A stretch of DNA of 64,000 nucleotides from NCBI GenBank assembly GCA_029204225.1, contig CM055111.1, positions 47,757,470 through 47,821,469 of the forward strand, in the 5' to 3' direction. Position numbers and translations under genes: made by a program. The notes below the pieces were generated by a model. It made no database searches and had not been told where the DNA came from. It worked only from the letters and a program-made list of their open reading frames with translations. How positions within the stretch are numbered: the stretch's first letter is position 1; every line of letters starts with the position of its first letter. This stretch comes from Diphasiastrum complanatum. Its lineage: Eukaryota; Streptophyta; Lycopodiopsida; Lycopodiales; Lycopodiaceae. Positions 44,942-56,496 of the stretch are shown piece after piece.

Positions 44942-45374
44942 TGCTATTTTCAAAGCTTGGGCGCCAAAAATCTCTCTGATATGTTACTTGGTTTTAATTT
45001 TTCGTATCACATTTAATCTAATGTGAATGCCAACATAGTCACAATTACTGCGTATACCATATTTTATGTAACTGTACATACTTTATTTCTATAACCGTAA
45101 CTAGTATAGTTAGAAAATTTCATTATACTAACTAGCATAGTAAAGTAAATTTAACTTGAGATATTGACGTCGGGCATATTAGCATGTGTCGAGCAGGAAA
45201 AAGAAACCAATGGGATACGTACATGTTGCCCGGACAAAATTTTAAATTTCGCTATATTGCATTTTTATTTTTTAGTCAATTTGAACTACGTTACGTAGAT
45301 TTCAAATCTGTGCATTTTGATTGGACCTGGTGACGGTCGAAACTGAAAAAAATAAAAAATAAAAATATCTATAC

Positions 45375-45409
45375 AAAGGGTCTTTTTGATATTGAGAACT
45401 CCTCTAATG
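45375..45409 (-). repeat. Right terminal inverted repeat
   Basis: Inverse of 38126-38160 (34/35). The bases beyond it (ACCCACTACAAC) resume the gypsy 3' region. Confidence 0.85.
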
Positions 45410-47300
45410 ACCCACTACAACACCAGTAATGTCTTTTCGCTTGGCACTTGGAAAAGCGTGGATCTTCATTCGCTTCCGTAAAACCAGGAGCTTATTATCT
45501 GCAAAACTTATTCTTCAAAATTGGAAGTCTCTCAATTGGCCGCTACATTCCAGCCCTGTTGAGAGCTTTTTGCGAGTCCTGCTCGCCTCGTCATCGTGCT
45601 GTTTGCTTTCTCTCACTCATCTTTCGCCCCAGGGCTTCAAAAACTTGGAAGCGGAGCTTACTTCCAAAATTGAGGGGCCCCAGGTATTCTCTTACCTTTT
45701 CAACAAAGCCCATTTCTTGCCAGTCCTCCACCATGGTCACATAGCATGATGACATGAAAGCCGCTCTGTAGTATAGCTTGGCCATCATCTCATGGTCTTC
45801 TTTCGACTGGAGAGCTACATTCAGGTTGATCTTGATGGGATCCAAGCCTCGATCCCAGAAACAATCTTTGGGTTGGGTACTGATCTGGAGTGTGGGATGG
45901 TGAGGCTAAACCAAAAAATAACCGTTGTGTTAGAGCTGAAAATGGAGGTGGAGGTGGAGGTGGAGGAAGTGGAGGGATGATGTTAGTAACTGTTGTAGTG
46001 GTGGTGGTTAGTGGAGGGGTCATACTTCTTCTTGGCTGCTTCCCCTTTTCTGTCTCGTCGTCGTTTATTTTCATCAAGTCCGCGGCATCAAAATATTGCA
46101 ATGTGTCCAATGTGTGGACTTGTTGGGCCTGTGGTTGTTGGTCGTGTGGTTGTTGAGCCGCCTCTGTGTCCTAGGGACTAGATATCCCCACTCGTCCCCT
46201 CCCCAAAACTTGTGTCGGTGCTGATGTTGGTGGCGTTGGTGTAGTAATCAGTGTGGGTGGAGTGGTGACTCTATCTGGCTGACCTGTGACTTGAGATACT
46301 GTTGTGTCAGGTGCCGGTGTGGAGGTAGTTGCTCCATCACCCCCGTTGATGACATGTGAGGGTGATGAGTGTTGTTGTGATGACATGGATGAGCTTCCAT
46401 CATCTGAGGCAGAACCATCTGAAACTGATCCCACTGGTGAGGTGCTCCCAACTTGAAGCTACTTTTGCATCATTTGTTGTCATGTGTTTGGCAACTGGGC
46501 CTTGGAGGTATCGGCCTCTTGAGCTTCGGAGGTTGCAGTGATTTGTTGATCTTGCTTCTGTACCAGAGGGAGAATACTGGTGTGGACTCGTTTATCTTGG
46601 GATCCTGATAGGGAGGTAGCTCGTGATCGTGCACGCTTGGACTTTTTTTGCTCGATGGGAATGTCCCATGCCTTGTTCGCAAGCTGCAAGTGGTGTTGAA
46701 GCTTTGGCCCGTTCTAGACTTGGTGGAGGGTGATATCTGTCAAGAGATATCTGAGTATTGTTATTGGCTACTTGTTCTTAATGCACTCATGAAGGCAGTT
46801 CAAAACAAACTGTGCCCAATCATAGAGATTCTGAAAATGCAGTCGTGAATCTGCCATCATGTGAAACATGGACATGGGTACACTCTGCAACTTGGTTCTT
46901 GGTCATTGTGTGCACTTTGTCAAGTACACACATGTCGCTTGTAGTTGTGAGTCATTGATTGCTTCGACTCAATACCCATCCTTGTTTTCTCACTTGGCCA
47001 TGGATGGGTCAATGAATTTAAAATATACTGTCTGCTTGATCTTTTTAAGTGTTCTGGTGACAGCATTGGGTCCTCCTGGTAACCCAAAAGGTTGCAAGTC
47101 AGCCGATGCAAATGATATGTTGTAAACATAGTTCCTCACAGGAGGAACTATTAGCTGGCACAACCTTGCTGAAGCATTGTAGTTGGCAGATATCATATGC
47201 ACGAGGTACAGGCTTTGATACCTCATCAAGACTGGCATCTGGAACTCAATGGCTTGAAATAAGGACGCTGCTTATTGGTACCAGTGTTGCATTTCAGTAA
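45410..47300 (-). pseudogene. Third ORF of the first gypsy lineage
   Basis: Minus-strand frames from about 47240 down to 45590 form one degenerate protein. It runs: a start region with YVYNISFASADLQPFGLPGG; a helical stretch (MMADSRLHFQNLYDWAQFVL); a basic Ser/Gln-rich linker (KKSKRARSRATSL); Ser/Thr/Pro-rich disorder; a proline run (PPLPPPPPPPPF); and a tail with K-L-Y-Y-R-A-A-F followed by VEDWQEM. The tail resembles the end of the third ORF at 57359-57661 (VYYRTAFLGD). It lies after the pol genes (48910-50437) of the same strand. Stops occur about every 100 codons. 45410-45590 is its 3' untranslated part. Confidence 0.5.
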
Positions 47301-47439
47301 TATCCAATTTGGACAATTGGATGTCGAGCTTATTGGCATCAGGATCATCAAAACTAGAGGCAGGGTTGGTAGACATGATGAAAAACTGGGAAAGAAGAAT
47401 CTAGAAAAAATGGTGTCAGTTGAGATTTCAGACAGGGTT

Positions 47440-47640
47440 AACAGGCGTTGGTTGAGATTTGATCGGAGGGTGTTGGCTGAGATGGGAGCGGAGGGCGTCG
47501 GTTCAGATGGGAGCGGAGGGCGTCGGCTGAGATGGGAGGGGAGGGCGTCAGCTGAGATGTAATAGAAAGGCGTCGGCTGAGATGTAATGGAAATGTGTCG
47601 GTTGAGATGTAATGGAAAGGCTGGCTGAAGGGAGTGATGG
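47440..47640. repeat. 25-bp minisatellite, array 1
   Basis: About seven units of roughly 25 bases such as GGCTGAGATGGGAGCGGAGG and GGCTGAGATGTAATAGAAAG, each followed by GCGTC. It sits in the spacer between pol and third ORF. Since 25 is not a multiple of three, the open frames across it cycle and are not evidence of a protein. Confidence 0.75.
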
Positions 47641-48299
47641 CGGGAAAGGAATGGACTGTGAGGAACTGAGGTTGGGAAGGAAGGTGTGTGAAAGTGGAGG
47701 CGTTGTGGATAGAAGGGTATGGAGGATGTGTGGAAAATGAAGTATGGTGTGAACAATGGAAAGTAGAAGTTCCGAAAAAGAAGATGTTGATATATGTTTG
47801 TGACTAAGCGAAAGGGATGAAGATATTGGGAGATGTAAAGAAAGTAGCTTTCGGTGAAAACGGGTGTTTGGACAGGATGAAAGAAAAGTGTGTAAGATTA
47901 AAAGGTGATACTCAATAGTGTAACGGAAGTGTGTTGAAGGCTTGCATGACACTACCCCTCAGCGTGCGAAATGTTTCAAATGCTTTGTTCTCCACTGGCA
48001 ATATAAGGTTTGGAGATGGTTTGTGATGGCACTCTCAATGGGAAACACACTAGGATGGCTGATATTGGGTGGAGATGGTGTGGAAGCAATGACTGATGCA
48101 CCGGACGAGAGAGCGCCAAGATCGTGTAGGAGAGCCAGAAACTCACCAACAGATTGTCATCAGAGAGCTCCAGAGTTCGCACTTTGCTGAAGTGTGAATG
48201 GCGTTGAAGTGATGGCATTTATGGTCGTCGTCGGCTAGGTTCGGGCGCGATGGGACGTGTCTGTTCGTTGGATTTTGAATGAGAAGTGTCAAGATTTGA

Positions 48300-48510
48300 T
48301 GAAAATCCATCAGTTGAGATTCGGGCGGATCCCGTCGGTTGAGATTTGAGCGAATCTCGTCGGTTGAGATTTGAACAGATCCCGTCGGTTGAGATTTGAA
48401 CGGATCCCATCGGTTGAGATTTGAGCAGATCCCATCCGTTGAGATTTGAACGAATCCCGTCGGTTGAGATTTGAACGGATCCAGTCGGTTGAGATTTGAC
48501 AAAATTCCAA
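48300..48510. repeat. 25-bp minisatellite, array 2
   Basis: About eight units of 25 bases (GGTTGAGATTTGAACGGATC then CCGTC). The (C)GTCGG(T/C)TGAGAT core is shared with array 1, about 650 bp away, so both derive from one ancestral repeat. 48511-48910 holds no recognised gene. Confidence 0.8.
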
Positions 48511-48909
48511 TATGAAGGAATTGATCTATTTTCTGCAAGTGAAGAACTTCAAGGGAAAACATGACTGTGGCTCAGAGTAGAAGCTCTTACGAAGAAGGTG
48601 TATCTCCAGGAATGTTTGTATGCCTGAGATACCAGTCAGACGAAGATGAGGTGGCTAAAGTGTGAGAATCACTTCCTATGGTGTAGCCTATCATTTGTTG
48701 ATCTAGAACATCCATGACCCATGAGTATGTACAGAAAAAAGAAAATGCATAGATAGTACATAAGAAATGGTATGAAGTATAAACAAGGAATGAGGTGAAC
48801 AACAGGCATGCAAAACGAGAATTACAAACAAGGAAATAAAATAAAAAGTAATAGAATGAATAAAAAATAACACAAAAAATAAAAATAAAATGTAGAATAT
48901 ATACGAGAG

Positions 48910-50437
48910 AAAAGATGTTAAATTGGGTCAACAAAGAACAACTCTTCGTAATACCGTCGTAGACGACCACCGTTTACGACAGTGTCTAGGAGTATCCCGT
49001 CAAGTGTTTGTAACTGGACTGCACCATTAGGAAAGATTTTACTAATAACATACGACCCCTCACTTCTGAATTTCAATTTGTCAGGGTGCTTCTTTGATGT
49101 ATAAAGAAGCACCTGGTCACCTAAGTGTAGATCTTTATTGCGTAGGTGACAGTCATGCCAGGCCTTTTGGCGTCATTTGTTAACCAGTTGTGCGTGGTAA
49201 GATATAAGTTGTGTCTCGCATAACTGGGCTAACGTAAATAGTCTGGTTTTGACTTGTTGTTCGATTGCAGCTTTTTCACAGAGATCTGTTGAAAAAGCTT
49301 CCATGACTCTTAGCGAAGGTACTAAGAATTCTACGGGCATTACCGCCTCTTGACCATATACTAAAAGTGGAAAGGGGTAACCCACCCAGTGGCTTTCTTC
49401 GGGGTGGTGCGGTAAGCCCAGACAGCTGAGAAAAGTTTTGTTTCCCAATCAGAGTGACTAGTTTCAACTATCTTGGTCAAAATGTTACATAACGTCTTGT
49501 TAGTTGATTCAGCCTAGCCATTACATCTAGGGTAGTACGGTAGACTTTTTCTGTGAACGACAAGGTAATGGCATAGGAGGTTATCAACAACAGCATTTAA
49601 AAAATGCATGCCGTGATCACTAACTAGCTCTATGGGATAGCCAGAACGTGTACTAATGTTTTTCTAAAGAAAACGCGCGACTGTCTTTGCGTTGGCGTCC
49701 TTTGTTGCTCGAGCCTCAACTCACTTAGTGGCGTATTCGGTGGCTATGAGGATGTAACGAGCTTGCGTATGTTTTGCGACTGAACTGATTGGTCCAACAA
49801 AGTCAATTTCCCATTTATGGAAGGCTTCGCCTTCTATAATGGGAGTCAGTGGTGTGAAGTCTGCTTTGGTATTTCTCTTTGCTCGTTGACAGACATCACA
49901 CGCTTTAATGATAGCAAACGTGTCCTTAAACAAAGATGGCCACCACAATCCTGCTCGAAGGATAATCTTCATTGTGGCTTCAGCAGAATAGTGGCCACCT
50001 CCAATGCCCTCATGAGTCTAAGATATGATAGGTTGTATTTGAGATCCATAAGCACATCGACAAATGATACCGTCAATGCCCCTTTTGTAAAGTTGTCCCG
50101 CAATTAACTGAAAGGGCACTACTTTTAGTAAAAAATTTCTTTTTGCCGCCGTACTTGGGCCTTCTTTGAGCCTACCTGTTGTTAGAAACTAAGTGATCTC
50201 CTCAGCCCATAAGGGTGTAGCATCAATCCGAAAAAGGCATGCATAAGGGAGATCATCGTTGACTGGTGCAGTTGCTTTTTCAGCACTTGGTAGTCGGGAA
50301 AGGTGGTCCGCCATGAAATGTTGGGTCCCTTTCCGAACGACTACGCGAAAATTGAATTCCTCTAAAATCAACAACCATCGAGCTATGCGTCCCATTTTAC
50401 AAGATTTATTAACGATATATAGAAGGGCTTGATGGTC
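48910..50437 (-). pseudogene. Gypsy RNase H to integrase (minus strand)
   Basis: Read from 50437 downward: the end of RNase H (FYTDHQALLYIVN, RIARWLLILEEFNF, then KGTQHFMADHLSRLP), a spacer with stops, the integrase zinc region (VCQRAK), core motifs (HKWEIDFVGPISS; a stretch around 49610-49640 with the second Asp; the AES-type Glu region near 49500), MPVEFLVPSLRV, and a C-terminal domain (KFRSEGSYVIS to NGGRLRRYYEE at 48918). Several stops are present. Reverse transcriptase is absent: the frame is cut at 50437 by copia A sequence. Same lineage as 6150-7990. Confidence 0.75.
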
Positions 50438-51415
50438 TGTGTAGAATGCAAGACCAAGTGAGGTATGACAAGAGAGCTAAAAGAGCTCTACATATGATCA
50501 AGATGAATGTTACCAATGAACTTCTCAAGGAAGTTGGTAAGAGTACTTCATCAAAGGATGTTTGGGATTCTTTAAAGAAGCGTTATGAATCCAAGTCTAC
50601 TTCTAGAGTGTTGATTCTAAGAAGACAAATCTTTCAATGTTTGCAAAAGAGTGAAGAAAGTCCGAATACTTTGGTTTTGAGAGTAAAATCTTTGAATGAT
50701 GAGTTGGCTTGCATTGATGAGAGCATTAAGGAAAGAGAGCTTGTTCAACTTATTATTAATGGTTTGTTGGATGCTCATGCTAACATTGTACAACGTCTTT
50801 CCATTCAAAGAACTTTTCCAAGTTTGATTGATCTTCAAGAGATCTTGATCAATGAAGAATATAGGCTTCAAGCAAGAGGTGGATCTTCACAAACATCTCA
50901 AGTTGGAGAAGAGGCTATGTTCATCAAGGGCAAATTCAAGGGAAGATGCAAAAGCAAGTGGTCTAAAGGGCAAGATCAAGGGGAGTTCAAATGAAAAAAA
51001 GAAAGATAGGTCAAAGCTCAAGTGCTTCTATTGTGGCATCAAAGGACACTTTGCAAGTGAGTGCTACAAAAAAAAAAAAGATCAAGGAGACAAGCAAGGT
51101 AATCTAACTCTTGATGAGGATGGTTTGGATGTTCAAAATGAGGATGCTTTTGTGATGTCTTCATGTATGCTTGCTAATGATGGAGATCTAGATCCATGGT
51201 GGATTGATAGTGGAGCAAGTTCGCACATGACTATAGAGTACTTCACTTCTTTGTTGGCATATGGAGATGACAAGAGGGTGATCTATATTGCCAATGATGA
51301 TGAGTGTGCAATCAAAGGGATTGGCACAATTCTTATTTTTCTCTCTACAAATAGGAACATTTGGAAGATGTTTTGTTCATTCCATCCATTACCAAGAACA
51401 CTTAATGTGAGTTGA
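50438..51415 (+). pseudogene. Copia family A gag to protease fragment
   Basis: Starts mid-Gag (QDQVRYDKRAKRALHMIKMN), overlapping the end of the family A Gag seen at 25514. The frame is open to 50994. Near 50940 coding continues in another frame with a CCHC knuckle (CFYCGIKGHFASEC) and protease W-W-I-D-S-G-A-S-S-H-M, stopping at 51415. Integrase, RT and LTRs are missing. The left end is fused directly to a gypsy RNase H of the opposite strand. Confidence 0.75.
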
Positions 51416-51587
51416 TAGGAGAAAATTCCCGACGGGGGGTTTGGTCTCGCCAGGTTGCCCTACAGGGGAAGGGCCCACACTAACCTTACGCAAGTGATTG
51501 AGGGATGTCGCTTCCAATCCCGAGGGCCGTCTAAATCACCCCGTGCTCCCCAGTCGATGGGGGTTTTCCAGGCCCCAAGAGGCACGA

Positions 51588-53236
51588 CTGTAGGGAGGTG
51601 TAATTGCAATCTCAGTCCTATCAGTCTTGATGCCTAGACTGCTCGTCCTCTAGATTGTCCATCCCTCTATATAGAAGTCTATAGAGGGGTCATTGCTACT
51701 GGTTTCATCTCTCTTTGTTTCTAGTGGATCTAATTATGGGGGTCTGTTAGTACTGCCAGTTGGTTCGGGTGACTGCGCTGGCGATCCAAATGGTATGAAA
51801 GGCTGCGTGGGTTTCGTGTAATCGGTGGAAACGGCGTAAGTCAGATGCCAGAACCCATCAATATTGAGCTCATAGGTTTCGAAGTTATTATAACCCCCGC
51901 AATGTTGTACTCTAAATATAGTATCTCCCGCCCGTAGGTGAGGGTGGAGTGCCGGGGTATAGACATAGTAGTGTATGGCTCCTTCTCGGATTAATGGACA
52001 GACATCCCCTAATGTAGGGTGGAACTGATTCTCATCCATTATGTTTAAGGGTCCAACCCCCCACGAGGACGGAAGTTGTTTGGCGCGTCCCCCATCCTAG
52101 GTCTCTAGAGGCACCGACTATTGTCAAGACGAGATCATATCTATAACTCGAGATACTATTCTGAGTAGTTTTGCTCATGCCAGTGTTTCTGGTACTTCAC
52201 AATGGTCGAGGTTCACGGCTCGAGGCCACCCGAGTGTAATTACTTCCAAATGCTATAGAGGTTTCCATAGGGGTGCTCAATCATAGGTCAAATGAAATGG
52301 AGCCATCGTCTGTTGCTTGTTACTTACTTGGAATGCGTCACTAGAGTGTCCAACTGATCAGGGTGAGATAAGCAAACCGTTCTCAGATAATTATGCTACG
52401 ATATGTCATGATTAGTTTCGTGCAGTGTGAGGGTGTCAATTATACGTGTCGCCTTGTTTGTTAGGCGTCGGTATTTTGCAAAACATCAGGCCTAGATATT
52501 TCGCTAGGCAGTTCCAACAATGGAGGTGACTATGATGACCCCTAACCGAGGTGGGGTATTTCAACCACATACGGTGACGACCCGTTCTTCTATTTCAAAG
52601 AGGTCGGGCCAGTGACTTAAGTACACACAGAACATCTCATTTCCAAATACAACATCAAACTGAGTCTTATAACCTAAGCATAATAAGCGTAGAGATTTTA
52701 ACTTTGGATGATTGTGAGCATACTCTGAGGAGACACGACTAGCATGCTATCTAATTTTATCATCGTCAAGCAAACCCATACCAAGGTAACAATACTAATT
52801 CATAATCAAAGTCAAGCTAGAGAGCCACGCCAAATCCAAGTTGTGCTAAGCAATGCCCACAAAATTCCAAGGATGACATTATATTTCATCGACATATGAA
52901 CTTACGAATGGAAAGATACATGCTTTAACAAGGAACTGAAAACTATAGCTTATGTGGAAACGCTTTAACAAGGAACTGAAAATTATACCTTATGTGGAAA
53001 CGGGGGACCGGAGTGCCCTTGGACTCCCAAAAATCATGAGTTCACACCATTTCCGATTGATGCCATAAGTCTTGGTACGAGATTCGTTGGTCTTTTGGAT
53101 GGTCGTATTCATAGCTCATCTTGGCCTCGTTGGTCGTTCTTTCTAGCCTCTCCGGAGGTCGTGTGACTTTGAGATGTCGTAGCTGCTGGTCAATTTGCAG
53201 TTATGCTTCAGGTGGGCGTGTCCAGATGTTGACTGT
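51588..53236 (-). repeat. Inverted copy of the gag-like leader block
   Basis: Reverse complement of 10132-11708. It contains ORF 51734-52039 (minus, 101 codons, MDENQFHP start) and about 1.2 kb of leader. The ends are abrupt at both sides. The 51416-51587 joint has no recognised feature. Confidence 0.7.
51734..52039 (-). CDS. Gag-like 101-codon ORF, second copy
   Basis: Identical in length to 11260-11565 and about 95% identical in protein (for example I to T at position 9 and Q to P at position 15). It keeps start and stop. The domain is unrecognised: a compact N-terminal fold with Cys and many Tyr residues, then a Pro/Ser tail. It probably encodes the N-terminus of a retroelement Gag. The downstream part is lost here. 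Confidence 0.45.
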   Translation of the reverse strand: MDENQFHPTLGDVCPLIREGAIHYYVYTPALHPHLRAGDTIFRVQHCGGYNNFETYELNIDGFWHLTYAVSTDYTKPTQPFIPFGSPAQSPEPTGSTNRPP

Positions 53237-54060
53237 TAAAATTTCACAATTCTAGCTTGACCAATTTTGGTCATATTGCTTGTAAATTGTATTATGGTCA
53301 TGTTGTGGCTTGTCACACGTGCCAAATAGCATAGGATACTCTTTGTAAGTCTCATTACTAACCTAGCATAGGAGTGGCACCTTTGGAATGAGTCCAAATA
53401 GTGCTTTGATAGGCTAGAGAGATTCTGGAGCTAAAAATAGCATGTTTTTCATTGTTTTGGGATCTCGAGATCTTGACCCCTAATTAGGGTGGATCAAGTG
53501 GATATTTAGGTTAGATGTTAGGGTTAGGTTATGATGAATGCATAGAAGCCCTGATATGCTCAGATTTGGGCTCTATAGGTATAAATATGTGATGGGATTT
53601 CCATCCAATTATGAGCAAAATTGAAATTTTCCTTATTGACTAGTTTGAGTCTATGATTTGATTGATGAATGCTATTGGCATATGATTTTTTGTGATGATT
53701 GAATGAGTTTGGAGTTGTAGGTATAGTACATAGGCAGCAGCAGGCCGTATTCACACGTGTAAAGAGTTTTGGAGCTAATTCATGGAGTTCAAGCCAAGAT
53801 AATCTAGGAATCAATGCATTGATTTAGTAATCTAGCTTCTAGATCTTGTTTGGATCTTAAGCAGGTGCTTTCTCCATCATTTCTAGGATCAAATGGGAAA
53901 AATTTTGCTATATTTGTATCAGTTCTTGACTATCATCATATTCAAGCTCTATGATTCTAGTCGTGGCATCATACTTTTAAAGTCTTAAAGTTAATAGGAC
54001 TTTCTCATGTAAAACAAATTATATAGTCTATGTGATAATGAGAGTACCAAATTGTGCTCT
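53237..54060. other. No gene seen
   Basis: AT-rich DNA. It includes 53252-53309, the reverse complement of 24172-24229, and a CACACGTGT site at 53752. The lower part may belong to the LTR of the copia element at 54400-55440. Confidence 0.5.
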
Positions 54061-54378
54061 ATGTGACAATCCATGTATCAAACCATCATTGACTTAGAAT
54101 TTGCTTCAAATAGGAACACAATTCATGCTACACAGTAACACAGACAGAAAACACTCTCCACACCAAGCTCTCTTAACAACTGTATTTCTCAAAATAAAAT
54201 TACACTGTACAAATAGTTCTTCACTCAGGCAACTCATGCATGACCCATGTTGTTGTTGGCGGGACACGTGTCCTGTCGACTCTCCTCGTGGCAAGGCCAA
54301 CTGATCCGATATCGACTGATAGGACCCACAGTACAGTAGCATAGTGATTCTACTTTAATTCTAACTCTCTCCCTTAAA
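53850..54378 (-). repeat. Copia 3' LTR and PPT (minus strand), approximate
   Basis: On the minus strand TTTAAGGGAGAGAG (about 54378-54365) looks like a polypurine tract followed by an LTR start (GTTAGAATTAAAGTAG). The LTR runs toward 53850, but its end was not found. A CACGTGT G-box lies near 54265. Confidence 0.4.
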
Positions 54379-54399
54379 GTAGAGTCTACTCTTTATACA

Positions 54400-55440
54400 G
54401 TCATATACATAGCTTTAAAGTCAACAAACTTTCTTTGATCTAAACTTATTAAAATTTTCTCTAACAAGTGGCTTAGTAAAAATATCAGCTAGTTGTTCTT
54501 CCGTACTAGAATGAACAACATGAATTTCATGACTCAATAGCCTCTCACGTATAAAGTGATACTGAATCTCAATGTGTTTGGTTCTCACATGGAACACTGG
54601 ATTCTTTACAAGCTGAATGCCACTCTGACTGTCGCTATGTATAGTTGTGGGATTTTTCTACTTCATGCCAACTTCTTCCAAGATTTGTCTCAACCATATA
54701 GCTTCCTGTGCTGCACTACACATTGCCTTATACTTTGTTTCTATGGTGGATAGAGCAATTGTACTTTGCTTCTTACTAGACCAAGAAAAGCAACTGCCAC
54801 AAAGCTGGAATAAATACCCTGTGGTGGATCTACGATCATCATAGTCACCTCCACAATCCGCATCCACATAGCCACACAACTCAGGTAAACCCTCATGCTT
54901 CTTGTAAATCAAGCCATAATTTAAAGTGCCTTTGACATAATGCAAAATGCGCTTAGATGTTTTCCAATGTATTTTCGTAGGTGCTGCCATAAACTGACTT
55001 ACAATACCAACAGCATAGCATATATCCGGTCTAGTCGTGGTAAGGTAAATCAAGCTCCCTACTAACTGCCTATATAGCGTAGCATCAAATGGCTATGACT
55101 CATCAAGCTTAGAAAGCTTTTTACCTGGTTCAATAGGAGTATTCATTCGTTTGCAATCCTGCAACTTGAACTTGTGCAACAACTCTTTGACATACTTCAC
55201 CTGTGTTAAACCCACTTTGTGTCGTTTTTGCCACACCTCTACTCCAAGGCAATAATGCATCAGACTGAGATCTGTCATCTCAAATTGTTCCATGAGGTCT
55301 TTCTTGATCATGTCTATCATCTCTTGATTATTTCCCGTAATAATCAAGTCATCAACATAAAGAGCAATCAAAGCAACCATACCATCAAAGCATAAGACAT
55401 ACAGACGGATTTGACGTCTCGAACTGCTCTTTTAGCACAT
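54400..55440 (-). pseudogene. Copia reverse transcriptase / RNase H
   Basis: From 55440 downward the minus strand encodes the RT palm with the Y-V-D-D box (ALYVDDLIITG), LMHYCLGVEV, NTPIEPGKKLS, an in-frame stop near 55092, then YRQLVGSLIYLTTTRPDI and RNase H (GYVDADCGGDYDDRRSTTG, the IALST-E-KYKAM region). The tail near 54430-54650 keeps RTKHIEIQYHF and a D-I-F-T-K-P-L motif with shifts. The upstream polyprotein is absent. It is a different copia lineage from families A and B. Confidence 0.8.
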
Positions 55441-55508
55441 CTTATGTCTATTTGGGTGTAACAACATCACAAATGTGGGTAATGATGTGATCCTTCATTG
55501 ACAAGTTA

Positions 55509-55910
55509 ATGAAGGTCAAAGTTTTCCTCACCTTCTTGTCGAACACTTTGATGTCCACTTCATTTGGCAGCCTTCTCTCATCACCTGTGATGACTTCTCA
55601 CACGTCTTTCTCCATCAAAATTGTTTTTTATTTTGAATTTTCACACTGCATAAATGGAAATCCCGTTCAATTTGTTACTTTCACTCAAAATGGACTCTCC
55701 CATGTTTATCATCCCAAAATTGCTTGAAACTTCTGCCGTAGGCTAAAAGCAGAAAATAATGACCTGCACTTTTTCCCTTACCAGGCCACCCACCGCTTTT
55801 CCAACAAATTGAAAGCCAAATCGGTGTCGCCTTCCGAAATGCACTTTGTCGTCAACTCCCAACTACGTGCCCAATGGAATGGCAAAATCACTTTTGGCGC
55901 ACTCTGAACA
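55509..55910 (+). pseudogene. Unrecognised coding-like stretch
   Basis: One plus frame with a single TAA (about 55727) reads protein-like throughout: FEFSHCINGNPVQFVTFTQN, then NDLHFFPYQATHRFSNK and MHFVVNSQLRAQWNGK, ending at about 55908. No family is recognised. The AT-rich remainder up to 56496 shows no gene. Confidence 0.3.
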
Positions 55911-56496
55911 CTTTCTGCACTGCAATCACTCTGTTTTGTTCTACCGTACTTGTAGGTATAGTCCGGGTACCCTTCGTTTGGAGTCTTTAGTCTTTCGTTT
56001 GGTTCAAAACAAATAAAGGAGGCAAAATTAACAACTTTTTCACTTTTTGAACTAATTCTTCAATTTGAAGAGAGTTCAACTTTCAGTGAATTTGGACCCA
56101 ACTCAACTTTCAATATGAAGATTTTTATTGAAGTTGAAGCTTATTTTTCCTTTCAACACTCTTCAGGCCCTCTTCAAACCAATCCAATGGTTTTTGCAAG
56201 TTAGATGGCCCAGATTTCTCCTTGAGGACATTATCTTGGCCCTTGATTTATTGGCCTTTCATCCTACGGTGATGCACGATCTGGCACGCTAATGGTAGTC
56301 CCTCCAACCGCTGGCCCACCTAAGCATACTACTTGTCTCTTCCGGTTGACTACGCACAACCTGTCTGCACCTTCTCCACGAGCTTCCTATGGCCGCCCTC
56401 TGAAAGGCTGATTCAGCTCCTTGCTGCTCCTCGTGCTCTCTATGGCTAGTCACGGCCTTATGTCTACTAGGTCACCCTCCTATTGCGCCCAGCTAT

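Larger units (their letters stand above)
38126..45409. mobile_element. 7.28-kb TIR element with four genes
   Basis: Terminal inverted repeats of 35 bp (38126-38160 and 45375-45409) match at 34 of 35 positions and start CATTAGAGGAGTTCT. Inside are gene A (+), gene B (-), gene C (+) and gene D (-). The left flank is a gypsy PPT/LTR and the right flank is the 3' region of a minus-strand gypsy, so the element sits inside a retroelement, which supports these ends. No target duplication is obvious. I recognise no standard transposase. The H3 plus Ulp1 gene does not match a transposon superfamily that I know of. Every gene carries stops or frameshifts, so this copy is inactive. Confidence 0.75.

Noticed and set aside
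38126-45409. Polinton/Maverick identity
   Set aside because: A Ulp1-like protease and inverted repeats fit loosely, but no DNA polymerase B, packaging ATPase, capsid or retroviral-type integrase is seen, and the element is too short.
47226-48562. Pro/Ser-rich and repeat proteins on the minus strand
   Set aside because: The 25-bp repeat changes frame each unit; apparent ORFs are repeat artefacts.
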